Part shown: positions 19,280 to 27,845 of the stretch, piece after piece
Numbering within the stretch: the first letter of the stretch is position 1
How the letters are laid out: each line of letters opens with the position of its first letter
Made by a program: the position numbers and the translations under genes
Notes under the pieces: model-generated
What the model was told of the DNA's origin: nothing
The model's database searches: none
The model's input: only the letters and a program-made list of their open reading frames with translations
Origin: Paenibacillus whitsoniae
Lineage (GTDB): Bacteria > Bacillota > Bacilli > Paenibacillales > NBRC-103111
Assembly (NCBI RefSeq): GCF_003955665.1
Contig: NZ_RXHU01000075.1
Location: 61,670 to 125,669 of the forward strand
DNA length: 64,000 nt
Direction: 5' to 3'

Positions 19280-19744
19280 CTAGGTAAGACCTGTAAAACC
19301 GGTTTGACGAAGCCCTTCATACAAAATAATCGCCGCGGAGTTGGATAAATTCAACGAACGGACCGCATCCGACATCGGCATGCGCATTAAAGTCTCGGGA
19401 TGTTGCCGCAGCAAGTCCTCAGGCAATCCTTTGGTTTCTTTCCCAAATACGAAAAAATCGCCGTCTTGGAACGTAAAATCCGTATACCGCTTGGACGCCT
19501 TGGTTGTCGCAAAGAAAAATCGATGTCCCGCGTATGCTTGCAGCACTTCATCAAATGAATCGTGATACTCCAGCTTCACGGAGTGCCAATAATCGAGTCC
19601 TGCCCGCTTTAGCGTTTTGTCGTCGGTTTGGAAGCCCAGCGGCCGCACGAGATGCAAATGTGTGCCTGTCGCGGCGCACGTTCTGGAAATGTTCCCGGTA
19701 TTGGCGGGAATTTCGGGTTCAACTAGTACAATATGAAAAGCCAT
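19280..19744 (-). CDS. trmL: tRNA (cytidine/uridine-34 2'-O) methyltransferase TrmL
   Basis: 154 residues, a minimal SPOUT methyltransferase. Diagnostic segments: VLVEPEIPANTGNISRTCAA (6-25), FGKETKGLP, and RMPMSDAVRSLNLSNSAAI, which forms the trefoil knot and binds S-adenosylmethionine. TrmL/CspR methylates the wobble nucleotide of tRNA-Leu. Transcribed alone on the minus strand. Confidence 0.92.
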   Translation of the reverse strand: MAFHIVLVEPEIPANTGNISRTCAATGTHLHLVRPLGFQTDDKTLKRAGLDYWHSVKLEYHDSFDEVLQAYAGHRFFFATTKASKRYTDFTFQDGDFFVFGKETKGLPEDLLRQHPETLMRMPMSDAVRSLNLSNSAAIILYEGLRQTGFTGLT

Positions 19745-19799
19745 CGCTCTTTATGTCACCTCAATGTCTATCCTATTATAAGCGGGAGCGGATTGCAAT

Positions 19800-19827
19800 T
19801 TTACATTGGGTTAACTTCTTCTTAATA
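19800..19827 (+). promoter_or_regulatory. Pho-box-like hexamer array
   Basis: Three hexamers TTTACA, TTAACT and TTAATA on the plus strand are each separated by exactly 5 bases, which fits the PhoP-box pattern (TT-A/C/T-A-C/T-A repeats spaced by about 5). The array lies about 60-90 bases before the start of the PhoP-like regulator, suggesting autoregulation. Inference from pattern only. Confidence 0.45.
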
Positions 19828-19888
19828 TACGGATGATAGTGAGCCTGCATACTAGAAGTATCCTTCATTCAAAGGAGCTAACTGAGCG

Positions 19889-20605
19889 ATGAAAAAGAAA
19901 ATTTTGATTGTTGACGACGAACCTTCCATCTCCATGTTAATAGAATTCAACCTCAAGCTGGCAGGCTTTGAGGTCCACTGCGTCTTTGATGGCGAAGCCG
20001 TCTTCGATGCCATCCAATCGTTTCGCCCCGATCTGATCGTGCTCGATCTGATGCTGCCCAAAATGGACGGCCTTCAAGTCTGCCGCAAGCTGCGGAGCCA
20101 GGGCAATCTCGTGCCGATCATTATGCTGACTGCGATGCAGGACTTGACGGACAAAATCGCAGGGCTCGACAACGGCGCCGACGATTACATGACGAAGCCG
20201 TTCTCTCCGCAGGAGCTGATTTCCCGCATCCATGCGATCCACCGCCGCATCCAGACGCTGCCTTCGACAACTGAGGTGGCGCCAATGACGATCGGCCAAA
20301 TTTCCGTAAAAGCCGATCAGCGCGAAGTCACCGTGAACGGCGCGCCGATCGAGCTGACGCCGAAGGAGTTCGAGCTGCTGCTCTTCCTTTGCAAGCACCG
20401 CGGCAAAGTGCTCAGCCGCCAGCAGCTGCTGCACGGCGTGTGGGACTATCATTTCCTCGGCGACACGCGCATCGTCGATGTCCACATCTCCCACCTGCGG
20501 GACAAAATTGAACGCAACGCGCGCAATCCCGAATACATCATGACCGTCCGCAACGTCGGGTATAAATTAACGGAGCCGGCGGGTAAGGAATCGCTCGCGT
20601 ACTAA
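19889..20605 (+). CDS. PhoP-like OmpR-family response regulator, orphan
   Basis: 238 residues. Receiver domain with IVDDEPS, phospho-acceptor D53 (VLDLMLPKMDG), and GADDYMTKPFSPQEL; winged-helix effector at about 130-232 with LTPKEFELLLFL and the stretch GDTRIVDVHISHLRDKIE, which is very like B. subtilis PhoP. AAAGGAGC lies upstream of the ATG. Unlike phoP it has no kinase gene next to it: a terminator follows at once and the next gene is on the other strand. A Pho-box-like array precedes it. It could be PhoP itself separated from phoR, or a paralogue. Confidence 0.85.
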   Translation: MKKKILIVDDEPSISMLIEFNLKLAGFEVHCVFDGEAVFDAIQSFRPDLIVLDLMLPKMDGLQVCRKLRSQGNLVPIIMLTAMQDLTDKIAGLDNGADDYMTKPFSPQELISRIHAIHRRIQTLPSTTEVAPMTIGQISVKADQREVTVNGAPIELTPKEFELLLFLCKHRGKVLSRQQLLHGVWDYHFLGDTRIVDVHISHLRDKIERNARNPEYIMTVRNVGYKLTEPAGKESLAY

Positions 20606-20613
20606 GAACTGAA

Positions 20614-20664
20614 ACAGCGACAGCATCTGGATGAGCACATCACATCCAGGCTGTCGCTGTTTTT
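20614..20664 (+). terminator. Rho-independent terminator
   Basis: ACAGCGACAGCaTCTGGATG pairs with CATCCAGgCTGTCGCTGT around a 9-base loop and is followed by a T run; 9 bases after the regulator stop. Confidence 0.9.
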
Positions 20665-20689
20665 AACTCGTCAGTAGGGCCGACGCCTT

Positions 20690-21934
20690 TTAAAAAATCA
20701 AAGGAAATGCCACCGTCACGAAAGCCGCCCAAATCCCGTAAACGGGCAAGTACGCAGTAACGGCATTTTGGATCGCGGCGGGTCCAAGTTTGTTGCGCAG
20801 AAACTGCAGATACGTAAGCATGATCCACAGCAGATTTGCCCAGATCAATAGATTGATGCCCAGGACCGCTAGCCGGTTCGGCGTAATCCCGTAAGACGAG
20901 AGCCTGAAGACGATAGCCGACAGCGCCACACTGTCAATCACAAGCGCAAGCACGATGAGCGCCAGGTTGATATAATCCGAAATGTTCTTTTTCTCGGCCG
21001 CACCGCTTTCGGTAATGGAGAAGATGGTGACAGCCAGTACAATAAGCAAGATGCCATTGAAAGATAGGAGGAAATCGCGATCCAAGAACGGATTTTTCCC
21101 GACCGCAATCACCGTAATCAGATAGACCAGCAGGGTAACCAACACAAGCGGGCTAAAAATCTTGGCGATATAGGGGGCAATATTTCTAGCGAGTTTCAGG
21201 TTCTTGGTTATAAGGTAGGCAGCCACCACGGCAAGCGCGGCCGCGCCGAATAGAACGACATTTCTAAAGTAAAAATCCTCGATATTCATGCCGACAAACC
21301 GGAATAACTGCATCGTTAATGCGGTTAGCAGCATGCCGCTGATTGCCATACTGGCGTAAAGAATGGCGAATTCCCCGTTCCATTTTAAATAAGCCAATCT
21401 CGTGCTGCCTGACCTGAATTCCTTCCCTGTAAAAGCAAGCCCTACGACGACCCACAGGAAAATGGGAAGGTGCAGATACACCAACAACATGCTGTCTGTC
21501 TTCTCAAGCGGAAGGAGGTTTAGATATACGCCGGAGAGCACAAATAGCGATGCCAGGGTGGCGAGCACCTTCTTGCCGGGGGCATTCTTGTATACGAAAT
21601 ACGCCGCAATAAAGGGAAATATCCCATAGACCAGGTTAATCGGAGCGATGGCATGCTGTTCGGTATACTGGAAAATAACGCGGCTGACCAGTCCAGCCAG
21701 TAAGGCCAGAATGCCCATGACCAGGAAATCTTTTTGAAAGATGGAAGCTCTTTCCGTCGTTTCAGCTTCTTTAAAATGCAATCGTTCCTGCCATACGGCA
21801 AGAACCTGCGAATCGGGATGCTGCTCTCTGACGCTGGGGAAGGCCGATTTGAAAGCTTCGGGATCACGCCTGAACAGCCGCTCCAATTCACGAGGATTCG
21901 CCATGTTGTGAATGATTGAATGGTGAATATCCAT
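20690..21934 (-). CDS. Polytopic membrane protein, DUF4153-like
   Basis: 414 residues. A soluble N-terminal 80 residues (NPRELERLFRRDPEAFKSAF) precedes about 11 hydrophobic segments. The segment VFRLSSYGITPNRLAVLGIN near 345-364 resembles the conserved region of DUF4153 membrane proteins; this is recognised by eye and not certain. The gene begins one base after the stop of the HTH gene upstream, in a three-gene run with it and the DUF2975 gene, so the regulator probably controls it. Function unknown. Confidence 0.7.
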   Translation of the reverse strand: MDIHHSIIHNMANPRELERLFRRDPEAFKSAFPSVREQHPDSQVLAVWQERLHFKEAETTERASIFQKDFLVMGILALLAGLVSRVIFQYTEQHAIAPINLVYGIFPFIAAYFVYKNAPGKKVLATLASLFVLSGVYLNLLPLEKTDSMLLVYLHLPIFLWVVVGLAFTGKEFRSGSTRLAYLKWNGEFAILYASMAISGMLLTALTMQLFRFVGMNIEDFYFRNVVLFGAAALAVVAAYLITKNLKLARNIAPYIAKIFSPLVLVTLLVYLITVIAVGKNPFLDRDFLLSFNGILLIVLAVTIFSITESGAAEKKNISDYINLALIVLALVIDSVALSAIVFRLSSYGITPNRLAVLGINLLIWANLLWIMLTYLQFLRNKLGPAAIQNAVTAYLPVYGIWAAFVTVAFPLIF

Positions 21935-21935
21935 G

Positions 21936-22157
21936 TTACTCCCCCTCTTCTTCTTTCATTTTATACTCCAAAATATCGCCAGGCTGGCAATCCAACGCTT
22001 TGCAGATCGCTTCCAGCGTCGAGAATCGAATCGCTTTAGCCTTGCCGTTCTTCAATATAGAGAGATTCGCCATCGTAATCCCGACTCTCTCCGAAAGCTC
22101 CGTTACGCTCATTTTCCGTTTCGCCAGCATCACATCAACGTTAATGATAATCGCCAT
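21936..22157 (-). CDS. Small Cro/CI-type HTH regulator (YozG-like)
   Basis: 73 residues consisting almost only of an HTH_3/HTH_26 domain: MLAKRKMSVTELSERVGIT and NLSILKNGKAKAIRFSTLEA, then ICKALDCQPGDILEY. This family (YozG) is regularly paired with a DUF2975 membrane protein, as here, where that gene ends 9 bases upstream. Probably regulates the operon. Confidence 0.88.
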   Translation of the reverse strand: MAIIINVDVMLAKRKMSVTELSERVGITMANLSILKNGKAKAIRFSTLEAICKALDCQPGDILEYKMKEEEGE

Positions 22158-22166
22158 GTCGTCACC

Positions 22167-22649
22167 TCAGACCGTCAAATCATTTTCAGATTTAATATCG
22201 ATTGCCTCTTGCAGCAGCATTTGGAGCACAGCAGCAAACACAGCGATCACCAGCGAAGCGACAATCATCACCATGCCGATAACAATAATGCCCGGTGCAT
22301 CGTCCTTTTCCCCAAGGAGATAAAAAAGCGGCATGCCAACGACATACAATCCGCTGAATGCGATTGCGCAGTATTTAATCTTTTGTAAAGCGCGTACCGA
22401 CAAGGCCGAAAAAGCCTCGTTCTTATCAATATAGTTTAGAAGCTTAAACGCCTGGTACAAGGCCATGTAAAAAGGAATCGCCGTTGCCAACAAATCCAGG
22501 TCAACCAGATATTCCAAATACGCATAGTCGGGATACAATTCCGCTGCATAGTTTCCGATCTCCGGCAGCAAAAATATGCACAAAGCAAGCACAGGCAAAC
22601 CAATTAAGAAAAGGGCAGCCTTTAAAAAAAGCGTCGATCCTCGTTTCAT
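22167..22649 (-). CDS. DUF2975 membrane protein
   Basis: 160 residues from ATG 22649, chosen because AGAGGTG precedes it and the product then begins MKRGSTLFLK followed by a membrane helix; a longer frame upstream runs through AT-rich noncoding DNA. Four hydrophobic segments are visible, with NYIDKNEAFSALSVRALQKIKY in the middle loop, typical of DUF2975. It is the partner of the HTH regulator encoded next. Confidence 0.8.
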   Translation of the reverse strand: MKRGSTLFLKAALFLIGLPVLALCIFLLPEIGNYAAELYPDYAYLEYLVDLDLLATAIPFYMALYQAFKLLNYIDKNEAFSALSVRALQKIKYCAIAFSGLYVVGMPLFYLLGEKDDAPGIIVIGMVMIVASLVIAVFAAVLQMLLQEAIDIKSENDLTV

Positions 22650-22740
22650 CACATGCACCTCTTTTTGTTTTTTCGAATTTAATCTATCACAATATTTATC
22701 GTTTTTCAATAAATATATACCGTTTATGGGTAAAATTTTA

Positions 22741-22772
22741 TTTTTAAAAGCCACCCCATGTGGGATGGCTTT
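22741..22772 (-). terminator. Terminator after the 620-residue membrane protein gene
   Basis: On the minus strand AAAGCCATCCC and GGGGTGGCTTT pair around a short loop and are followed by TTTAAAAATAAAATTTT. It lies 14 bases after the stop of the upstream gene. Confidence 0.65.
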
Positions 22773-22785
22773 CAACTTGGCGCAT

Positions 22786-24648
22786 CTATTCCGCGATACT
22801 TAGAGACAACAGCTTGCCGTCTGCTTTGGATTCCGAATACGTGATCGGCAGCCTCCCATTCGGGAACGGCACCTCAAACCGGTAAACACCGATCTTATCA
22901 TCGCTTTGATCCACGACTTCTTTGCTTTCATAGCCGCCTTGAACGCCTGCCTTCGTCAGCAGCTCCATGATCGTTGGCAGGCTTGCACCTGTGTATTTGC
23001 CCTGCAAGTAATGGGTCCATGTCAGGTCATCCCACTCGGGAACCTTCACGTCAACACCACCCTTCTTCAGCGCCTCCAGTAGCTTGACGACCATGCGTCC
23101 ATCTCCTTCTTGCACGGCAGAAGCAAGCGCAAGGTATGCCCGGTTCGTCGTCGGCATGTAGTTCGTATTATTTTTTGCAGCCAGCATGTCAAATAGATCA
23201 TCGGTATTTGGTTCTGCGTTGAACCAATAAGTGTGGAAATCCGACGGATTTACTCGACTTGTTGCCGGAATCAAGAATCGCCCATCGTCGGAAGCACGGA
23301 ATACTTGGGTGATATCAAAGCGGCTGGGGTATTGCAGGGCAAACACATGTTTACCGTCTCCGCTAACCATGATTTGAATGGACAGCGGCTCGCGCGGCTT
23401 CTCCTCGTCAGTCAAAATCGACGCAGCGCCCCTCATACTCGAGTAATAAAAGCTGCCATTGCTGGCGGTCTCCCGGACAAGTCGGTACATCAAACGGCTC
23501 TTGTGCATGATGGGGTTCACCTCAATTCGCGTCGAATTTCCTTGTACCGTGCGGATTTCCTCATTCACCTGCCATGTAATTTCGGCGATTCCCCGCAATT
23601 CCCCAGGCTTCTTCTTTTGGGACAAGTCAGGCAGCCTTATGTCCAAGCTGTAATCTCCCGTCTGGAAGTCGTAAGCTGTGTACATCATCTGTGACGCATA
23701 GAAAACGTCAGAGAAATTCGGCCTGTAGAGGAAGCCGTCAAGCCGCTCTTTGCTGCCGAATTCAAATGCGCTGATATGCCTTCCGGAAGCTGCAAAGATC
23801 CCTGCAAAGACCAGTACGGGCACGAGCAGCACACTTACCATGTTAACCGCTCTTTGAGCGCGAATCTCTCCGAATGGCTCATCCGGTACCTTCGCGCCGT
23901 CAAGCGTCAACTTCAATGCCAGCCTTCTCATCAACGCGCCAATCAGCAAGGTCCCCACACTTGCGTAAACGATCAAGGGTACAGCGTATCCCCATGGGGG
24001 CGTCAGCAAATGGAATGGGCTGATAAGCAGTGTGCACAGCATAGCAAGCAGCGCAAGCGGAAACAGCGTGCGGAAATAGCGCCGAAATAGGCGGGGTGCC
24101 TTCGCCATTGCTGCTCCGAAGGATACATTTTGGAGAACCATTAGGTAAGGGGTAAGCGAATAGAACAGTAAAGCAAACATGAGTAGGAATCCTAAGGGGA
24201 CCAAAGCTACCGCGATGAAAACGATCAGCACGCCTGTCGCGTTTTGAAAGAGCGACCATGCCAGCATGCGGCCAAAATAATGACGTCCACACCGGATCAG
24301 CGGAACTGTCCTGCTGTTCAGAACCCACGCTTTCAAACCGCCGAGGTACATCCCCCGAACAAAGCTTTGCACCGCCATAACTGCCGCTGAGACTACGATA
24401 GCCGTGATACCCCAGGACTGAGCTCTGGTCTCCAAATACGTATATGGCATTTTCAGATCTGCCAGCGAAGGCATGTAGAGGGGAATCGTTGCTTGAATCC
24501 CGGTTGCCTGCACGGCTGCCCCCGTTGCAGCTGTCGATGATTGCGAGTAAGGAAATAAGGAAAAACCCCAATAAATGCCAAGTCCGGTCACCACGGTAAC
24601 CAACACCTCAAACGCCATCACCAAAGCTACGAGTCGTGTATAGGCCAT
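22786..24648 (-). CDS. Membrane protein with large extracytoplasmic C-terminal region
   Basis: 620 residues from ATG 24648 (AAGGAGG at 6 bases; an in-frame upstream start lacks a ribosome site). The first 300 residues contain about six hydrophobic segments, the fourth and fifth separated by KAPRLFRRYFRTLFPLALL; this half recalls DUF975-like integral proteins. The C-terminal 320 residues are soluble, Tyr- and Ser-rich (DVFYASQMMYTAYDFQTGDY) and should lie outside the cell. Not recognised beyond this. It is preceded by an 850-base noncoding region full of repeats. Confidence 0.7.
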   Translation of the reverse strand: MAYTRLVALVMAFEVLVTVVTGLGIYWGFSLFPYSQSSTAATGAAVQATGIQATIPLYMPSLADLKMPYTYLETRAQSWGITAIVVSAAVMAVQSFVRGMYLGGLKAWVLNSRTVPLIRCGRHYFGRMLAWSLFQNATGVLIVFIAVALVPLGFLLMFALLFYSLTPYLMVLQNVSFGAAMAKAPRLFRRYFRTLFPLALLAMLCTLLISPFHLLTPPWGYAVPLIVYASVGTLLIGALMRRLALKLTLDGAKVPDEPFGEIRAQRAVNMVSVLLVPVLVFAGIFAASGRHISAFEFGSKERLDGFLYRPNFSDVFYASQMMYTAYDFQTGDYSLDIRLPDLSQKKKPGELRGIAEITWQVNEEIRTVQGNSTRIEVNPIMHKSRLMYRLVRETASNGSFYYSSMRGAASILTDEEKPREPLSIQIMVSGDGKHVFALQYPSRFDITQVFRASDDGRFLIPATSRVNPSDFHTYWFNAEPNTDDLFDMLAAKNNTNYMPTTNRAYLALASAVQEGDGRMVVKLLEALKKGGVDVKVPEWDDLTWTHYLQGKYTGASLPTIMELLTKAGVQGGYESKEVVDQSDDKIGVYRFEVPFPNGRLPITYSESKADGKLLSLSIAE

Positions 24649-24783
24649 CTGTGCCTCCTTCCAAAATACCAATCCCGGCGGTTAGACTTTGCCACATCCA
24701 ACCATTTCCAAAATTAGTGTACCATATCCTACGCTTGAACGGCTATCGTGGATCCGTGTGGCCTAACAACCTATTGTTTTGAA

Positions 24784-24975
24784 AATAAAAGTGGTAAACC
24801 ACCTCTATTTGCTTCACATCTGTCTTTCGCGGGAAAATAAGAGGAGTGAACCACTGCTATTAGGAGAACCGCGAGGGCAAACCCCTCTTTTCGCAGTAAT
24901 AGCGGTGGTTTGCCCCCCTTATTCTTCACGAATCGCCGTGCATCGCACCAATAAGCGTGGTTTACCACGCTTATT
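24784..24975. repeat. Cluster of palindromic intergenic elements
   Basis: Four related elements start near 24784, 24836, 24897 and 24950, about 52-61 bases apart. Each is built around GTGGTTTACCAC or a degenerate form, flanked by AATA/TATT. The last is a perfect 11-base inverted repeat (AATAAGCGTGG / CCACGCTTATT) with loop TTTA. A GAGGGCAAACCCCTC palindrome lies between the second and third. Confidence 0.7.
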
Positions 24976-25006
24976 GAAACTCCATTTCCCGCTCAGCTAT
25001 AGCCGC

Positions 25007-25234
25007 TAAGAGGGGCCAGACCCTGCTAGCTACGCGAAATTAGGCGATTTCGGCGAGTTAGAGGGGACCAGGCCCTTTTAAAACCCGTCATTCGAGGCGA
25101 AACCCACTCGGCAATGACCATTAAGAGGGGCCAGACCCTGCTATCTACACATAATCAGGCAATTTGGGCGAGTTAGCGGGGGCCAGGCCCTCTTAGCCTC
25201 CGCCATTTCAAGTGAAACTGGTTCCCCCTATGAC
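25007..25234. repeat. Two direct copies of a 115-base unit
   Basis: Each copy begins TAAGAGGGGCCAGACCCTG (25007 and 25122), continues through a diverged segment to a second GC-rich core GGGG(A/G)CCAGGCCCT about 50 bases later, and ends with a CATTCGAGGCGAAAC / CATTTCAAGTGAAAC segment. The first 22 bases are identical between copies; the rest has diverged. The cores are self-complementary, so the transcript could fold into hairpins. Confidence 0.75.
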
Positions 25235-25410
25235 CTCAGCCCCATCAAATCCCAATGGATTTCGCCACAATCTTCTTGTTCAAACAGTTCTTCCCGATCA
25301 CGTAATTTGGGCAGGTCCCTGATAAATGTCCCTCTCCAGGGTCCTTCTCAGCATATTCGAAGAAAACGGTTCTGCCGTCCTACAAGGACGGTAGCGTCTA
25401 CTAATGGCGT

Positions 25411-25456
25411 AGAAAAAAAAAGGACGCCTCCCAAGCCTCCGCTTGGATTGCGTCCT
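25411..25456 (-). terminator. Terminator downstream of DHA2 efflux gene
   Basis: On the minus strand AGGACGC...CAAGC and GCTTG...GCGTCCT form a two-part stem followed by nine Ts. A smaller hairpin (25469-25492) lies between it and the stop codon. Confidence 0.8.
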
Positions 25457-25506
25457 TCACCTGATAGCGCAGCCCTGATCTTCAAGGGCTGCTCCGTTTC
25501 TAAACC

Positions 25507-27054
25507 TTACCTTGCTTCCGCCGCAGCCTGCGCCTGCACGTGCTCCACCGACTCGGTGAGGCGTTCTTTGCTCATCGCCAGCGCCATGATCACGGCAATC
25601 GCGGTCGGAATGAGCGCCCACAGGAACGTCGTCGTGATCGACGAGGAGAGCGCGGCCGTGATTTTATCCAGCACGGGCGCCGGAATTTGAGCGCGTGCCT
25701 CCGGTGCAAGCAGCACGCGCGGGTCGGTCATCGCCGGATTCTGCGCGAGTCCGGCTCCTTGCCCGCTTCCCGCGAAGATGTCCTTGAGGCTCGCGGTGAA
25801 GTCGTTGCGCTGCAGAATCCCGAACAGCGTGATTCCCAGCGTCATCCCGAGCGAGCGGATGAACGACATCGTTGCGTTGACCGAGCCGCGCTGCGCGGGC
25901 TCGAAGTGGTGAATCGCCGCGTTGCTTAGCACGGAGAAGCTGGCGCCGATGCCGACACCGGTGACGATCATGCACAGCGTCACGAAGAAACGGCTCGTGT
26001 CGACCGTCAGTGTCGTCAGCATCAGCATCCCCGCCGTGAACACGAGCGAGAAGATGATCATAATGCTGCGATACCGGATTTTGCTCATCAGGAAACCGCC
26101 GCCCACCGCAGAGAACACGGAGCCGAGCATCATCGGCAGGAGAACAAGCCCGGAGTTCGTTGCCGTACCGCCGAGAACCCCTTGAATGTAAATCGGGATA
26201 TACACCGACGCCGTGATAAACGCCATGCCTGTTAGAAGACCAAGCGCATTGCTCGTGGAGAACAGGCGGATTTTAAACATCGGGAACGAAATAATCGGGT
26301 CTGCTGCCTTCCGTTCAATGAAGACAAACGCGATGGCCAAGATGGCAAATGCAGCGAACAAACTAACAATAACCGCCGAATCCCACGCATACTTGTTGCC
26401 ACCCAGTTCTAAGGCGAACATGATGCTGACCACGGCACCGATCAGGGTAATCGCACCCCACCAGTCGATTTTTTGCTTCTGATGGACAGGCGATTCCTTG
26501 TAGAACACGCTGATGAAAATTAACGCCAGCAGCCCAATCGGAATATTGACATAGAAGACCCAGTGCCAGCTGATATAATCGGTAATGTACGCGCCAAGCA
26601 GCGGCCCAAAAATACTCGACAACCCGAAAACCGCGCCGAACAATCCGCCCAGCTTGCCGCGCTGTTCCACCGGTACCGTGTCGAACATAATCGTGAATGC
26701 GATCGGAATGAGCGCCCCGCCACCGATACCTTGAATCGCCCGGTAAATACTAAGCTGTACGATGCTTTGCGCCGTTCCACACAGGATGGAGGCAGCAAGA
26801 AATACGATTAAGCCAAAAATGAAAAACCGTTTGCGGCCGAACATATCCGACAGCTTGCCGAATATCGGCATCCCCGCCATTTCCGCCACCATATACGCCG
26901 AGGTCACCCAGACAAACTTGTCGAGGCCTCCAAGATCCCCGACGATCGTTCCCATCGCCGTCGCGACAATCGTGTTGTCCATCGACGACATCAGCATCGC
27001 CAGCAGTAAGCCGGCTAACACAAAGCCGACTTGATTTGTTTGTTGTTTCGCCAT
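25507..27054 (-). CDS. DHA2-family (EmrB/QacA) multidrug efflux MFS transporter
   Basis: 515 residues with 14 hydrophobic segments. DHA2 signatures: LLAMLMSSMDNTIVATAMGT in helix 1 (Asp in a membrane helix), GRKRFFIFGL after helix 2, and YRAIQGIGGGALIPIAFTIM (motif C region). Proton-driven export of lipophilic drugs is the usual role. ATG 27054 is used because AAGGA lies 10 bases upstream; a GTG two codons earlier (27060) is only 4 bases from it. It sits 33 bases downstream of the bactofilin genes and may be read through from them. Confidence 0.9.
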   Translation of the reverse strand: MAKQQTNQVGFVLAGLLLAMLMSSMDNTIVATAMGTIVGDLGGLDKFVWVTSAYMVAEMAGMPIFGKLSDMFGRKRFFIFGLIVFLAASILCGTAQSIVQLSIYRAIQGIGGGALIPIAFTIMFDTVPVEQRGKLGGLFGAVFGLSSIFGPLLGAYITDYISWHWVFYVNIPIGLLALIFISVFYKESPVHQKQKIDWWGAITLIGAVVSIMFALELGGNKYAWDSAVIVSLFAAFAILAIAFVFIERKAADPIISFPMFKIRLFSTSNALGLLTGMAFITASVYIPIYIQGVLGGTATNSGLVLLPMMLGSVFSAVGGGFLMSKIRYRSIMIIFSLVFTAGMLMLTTLTVDTSRFFVTLCMIVTGVGIGASFSVLSNAAIHHFEPAQRGSVNATMSFIRSLGMTLGITLFGILQRNDFTASLKDIFAGSGQGAGLAQNPAMTDPRVLLAPEARAQIPAPVLDKITAALSSSITTTFLWALIPTAIAVIMALAMSKERLTESVEHVQAQAAAEAR

Positions 27055-27087
27055 TTCCACACATTCCTTCTCTCATTATTGAATAGC

Positions 27088-27831
27088 TTACACTTGGCGT
27101 TTATTCGCCACGTCAGCGTCTTTGTTTACAGTTAACTCCTCTTTGTATTCCACAACCCCGATCTTGCAGCCGGGCCCAATGTGAACCTTCGTTCCGCGAA
27201 TGACGTCCGCATGCGTATGCTCCACATAAATATCATCGCCTTCGATGATACCCACCGTCAGCTTCGCACTCGCCAAAGGCCGGAAAAACAAGCTGAACGG
27301 ATGCAGCAAGGAGGCTTTGCGAATCTCAATGCGTTCGCCACCGATTTCATTCGCCTTGCATGTTTGATACAGCTTAATGTCGAGCGTACCGGCGTTCAGC
27401 AGACCGCCAACGTCAAACATCCCTCGAAGACGAAGCCGATCCGCTTCGAAGTCGCCTGCGGTTGCAATGTGTCCCTTCACATTGACTTCCTTCGCCGCCA
27501 GCTGGCCTTTCACTTCCAGCAGACCGGATCCCGTCAGCTTGTGAACGACAGCGTCTTCGCTGATCGTGACCGTACCTGAATTTTTCAGCGATTCCGCTTG
27601 TACGCTGCCGGTAATGGCGCAAGTCCCAACAATGCCAAGCCGTCCGCCTTGCAGCCTGCCCGCCATCTCCATCGTGCCGATGCAAGACAGAGAGGTGCAA
27701 GTCAAGTCGCCTTCTATGATCGCTTCCCCGACAACCTTCACTTTGTCAAAATGTCCGCCGCCTACCGTCGAGCTTCCTGTAATGCGAAGGTTGCCATTCG
27801 CGGCGCTGCTCTTCCGCATGATTGCTCCCAT
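27088..27831 (-). CDS. Bactofilin family protein (second copy)
   Basis: 247 residues. Repeating short beta-strand units of a polymer-forming right-handed beta-helix: GNLRITGSSTVGGGHFDKV, VVGEAIIEGDL, SESLKNSGTVTIS-type rungs, and a bactofilin C-terminal half with GDDIYVEHTHADVIRGTKVHIG. A tandem paralogue is encoded 14 bases upstream. In B. subtilis the equivalent yhbE-yhbF (bacE, bacF) follow yhbD; their bactofilins polymerise without nucleotide and are needed for flagellar assembly. AAAGGAGGGG precedes the ATG. Confidence 0.85.
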   Translation of the reverse strand: MGAIMRKSSAANGNLRITGSSTVGGGHFDKVKVVGEAIIEGDLTCTSLSCIGTMEMAGRLQGGRLGIVGTCAITGSVQAESLKNSGTVTISEDAVVHKLTGSGLLEVKGQLAAKEVNVKGHIATAGDFEADRLRLRGMFDVGGLLNAGTLDIKLYQTCKANEIGGERIEIRKASLLHPFSLFFRPLASAKLTVGIIEGDDIYVEHTHADVIRGTKVHIGPGCKIGVVEYKEELTVNKDADVANKRQV

Positions 27832-27845
27832 ACGTTTCCCCTCCT

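Larger units (their letters stand above)
24649..25506. other. Noncoding repeat-rich intergenic region
   Basis: 850 bases between two minus-strand genes with no credible coding frame: short open frames here lack ribosome sites and have repetitive, unstructured translations. It holds a cluster of GTGGTTTACCAC-type palindromes (24784-24975), a 115-base direct repeat (25007-25234), further small palindromes (CCGTCCTacaAGGACGG near 25376-25392; GCAGCCCT/AGGGCTGC at 25469-25492) and a terminator (25411-25456). The promoter of the membrane protein gene should lie at its left end but no strong hexamers were seen. Confidence 0.7.

Noticed and set aside
24779..25009. 76-codon frame in the repeat-rich gap
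   Set aside because: It only reads through the palindromic repeats and has no ribosome site.
24784..25234. Possible CRISPR array
   Set aside because: Repeats are few, diverged and palindromic, without constant-length unique spacers, and no cas genes are near.
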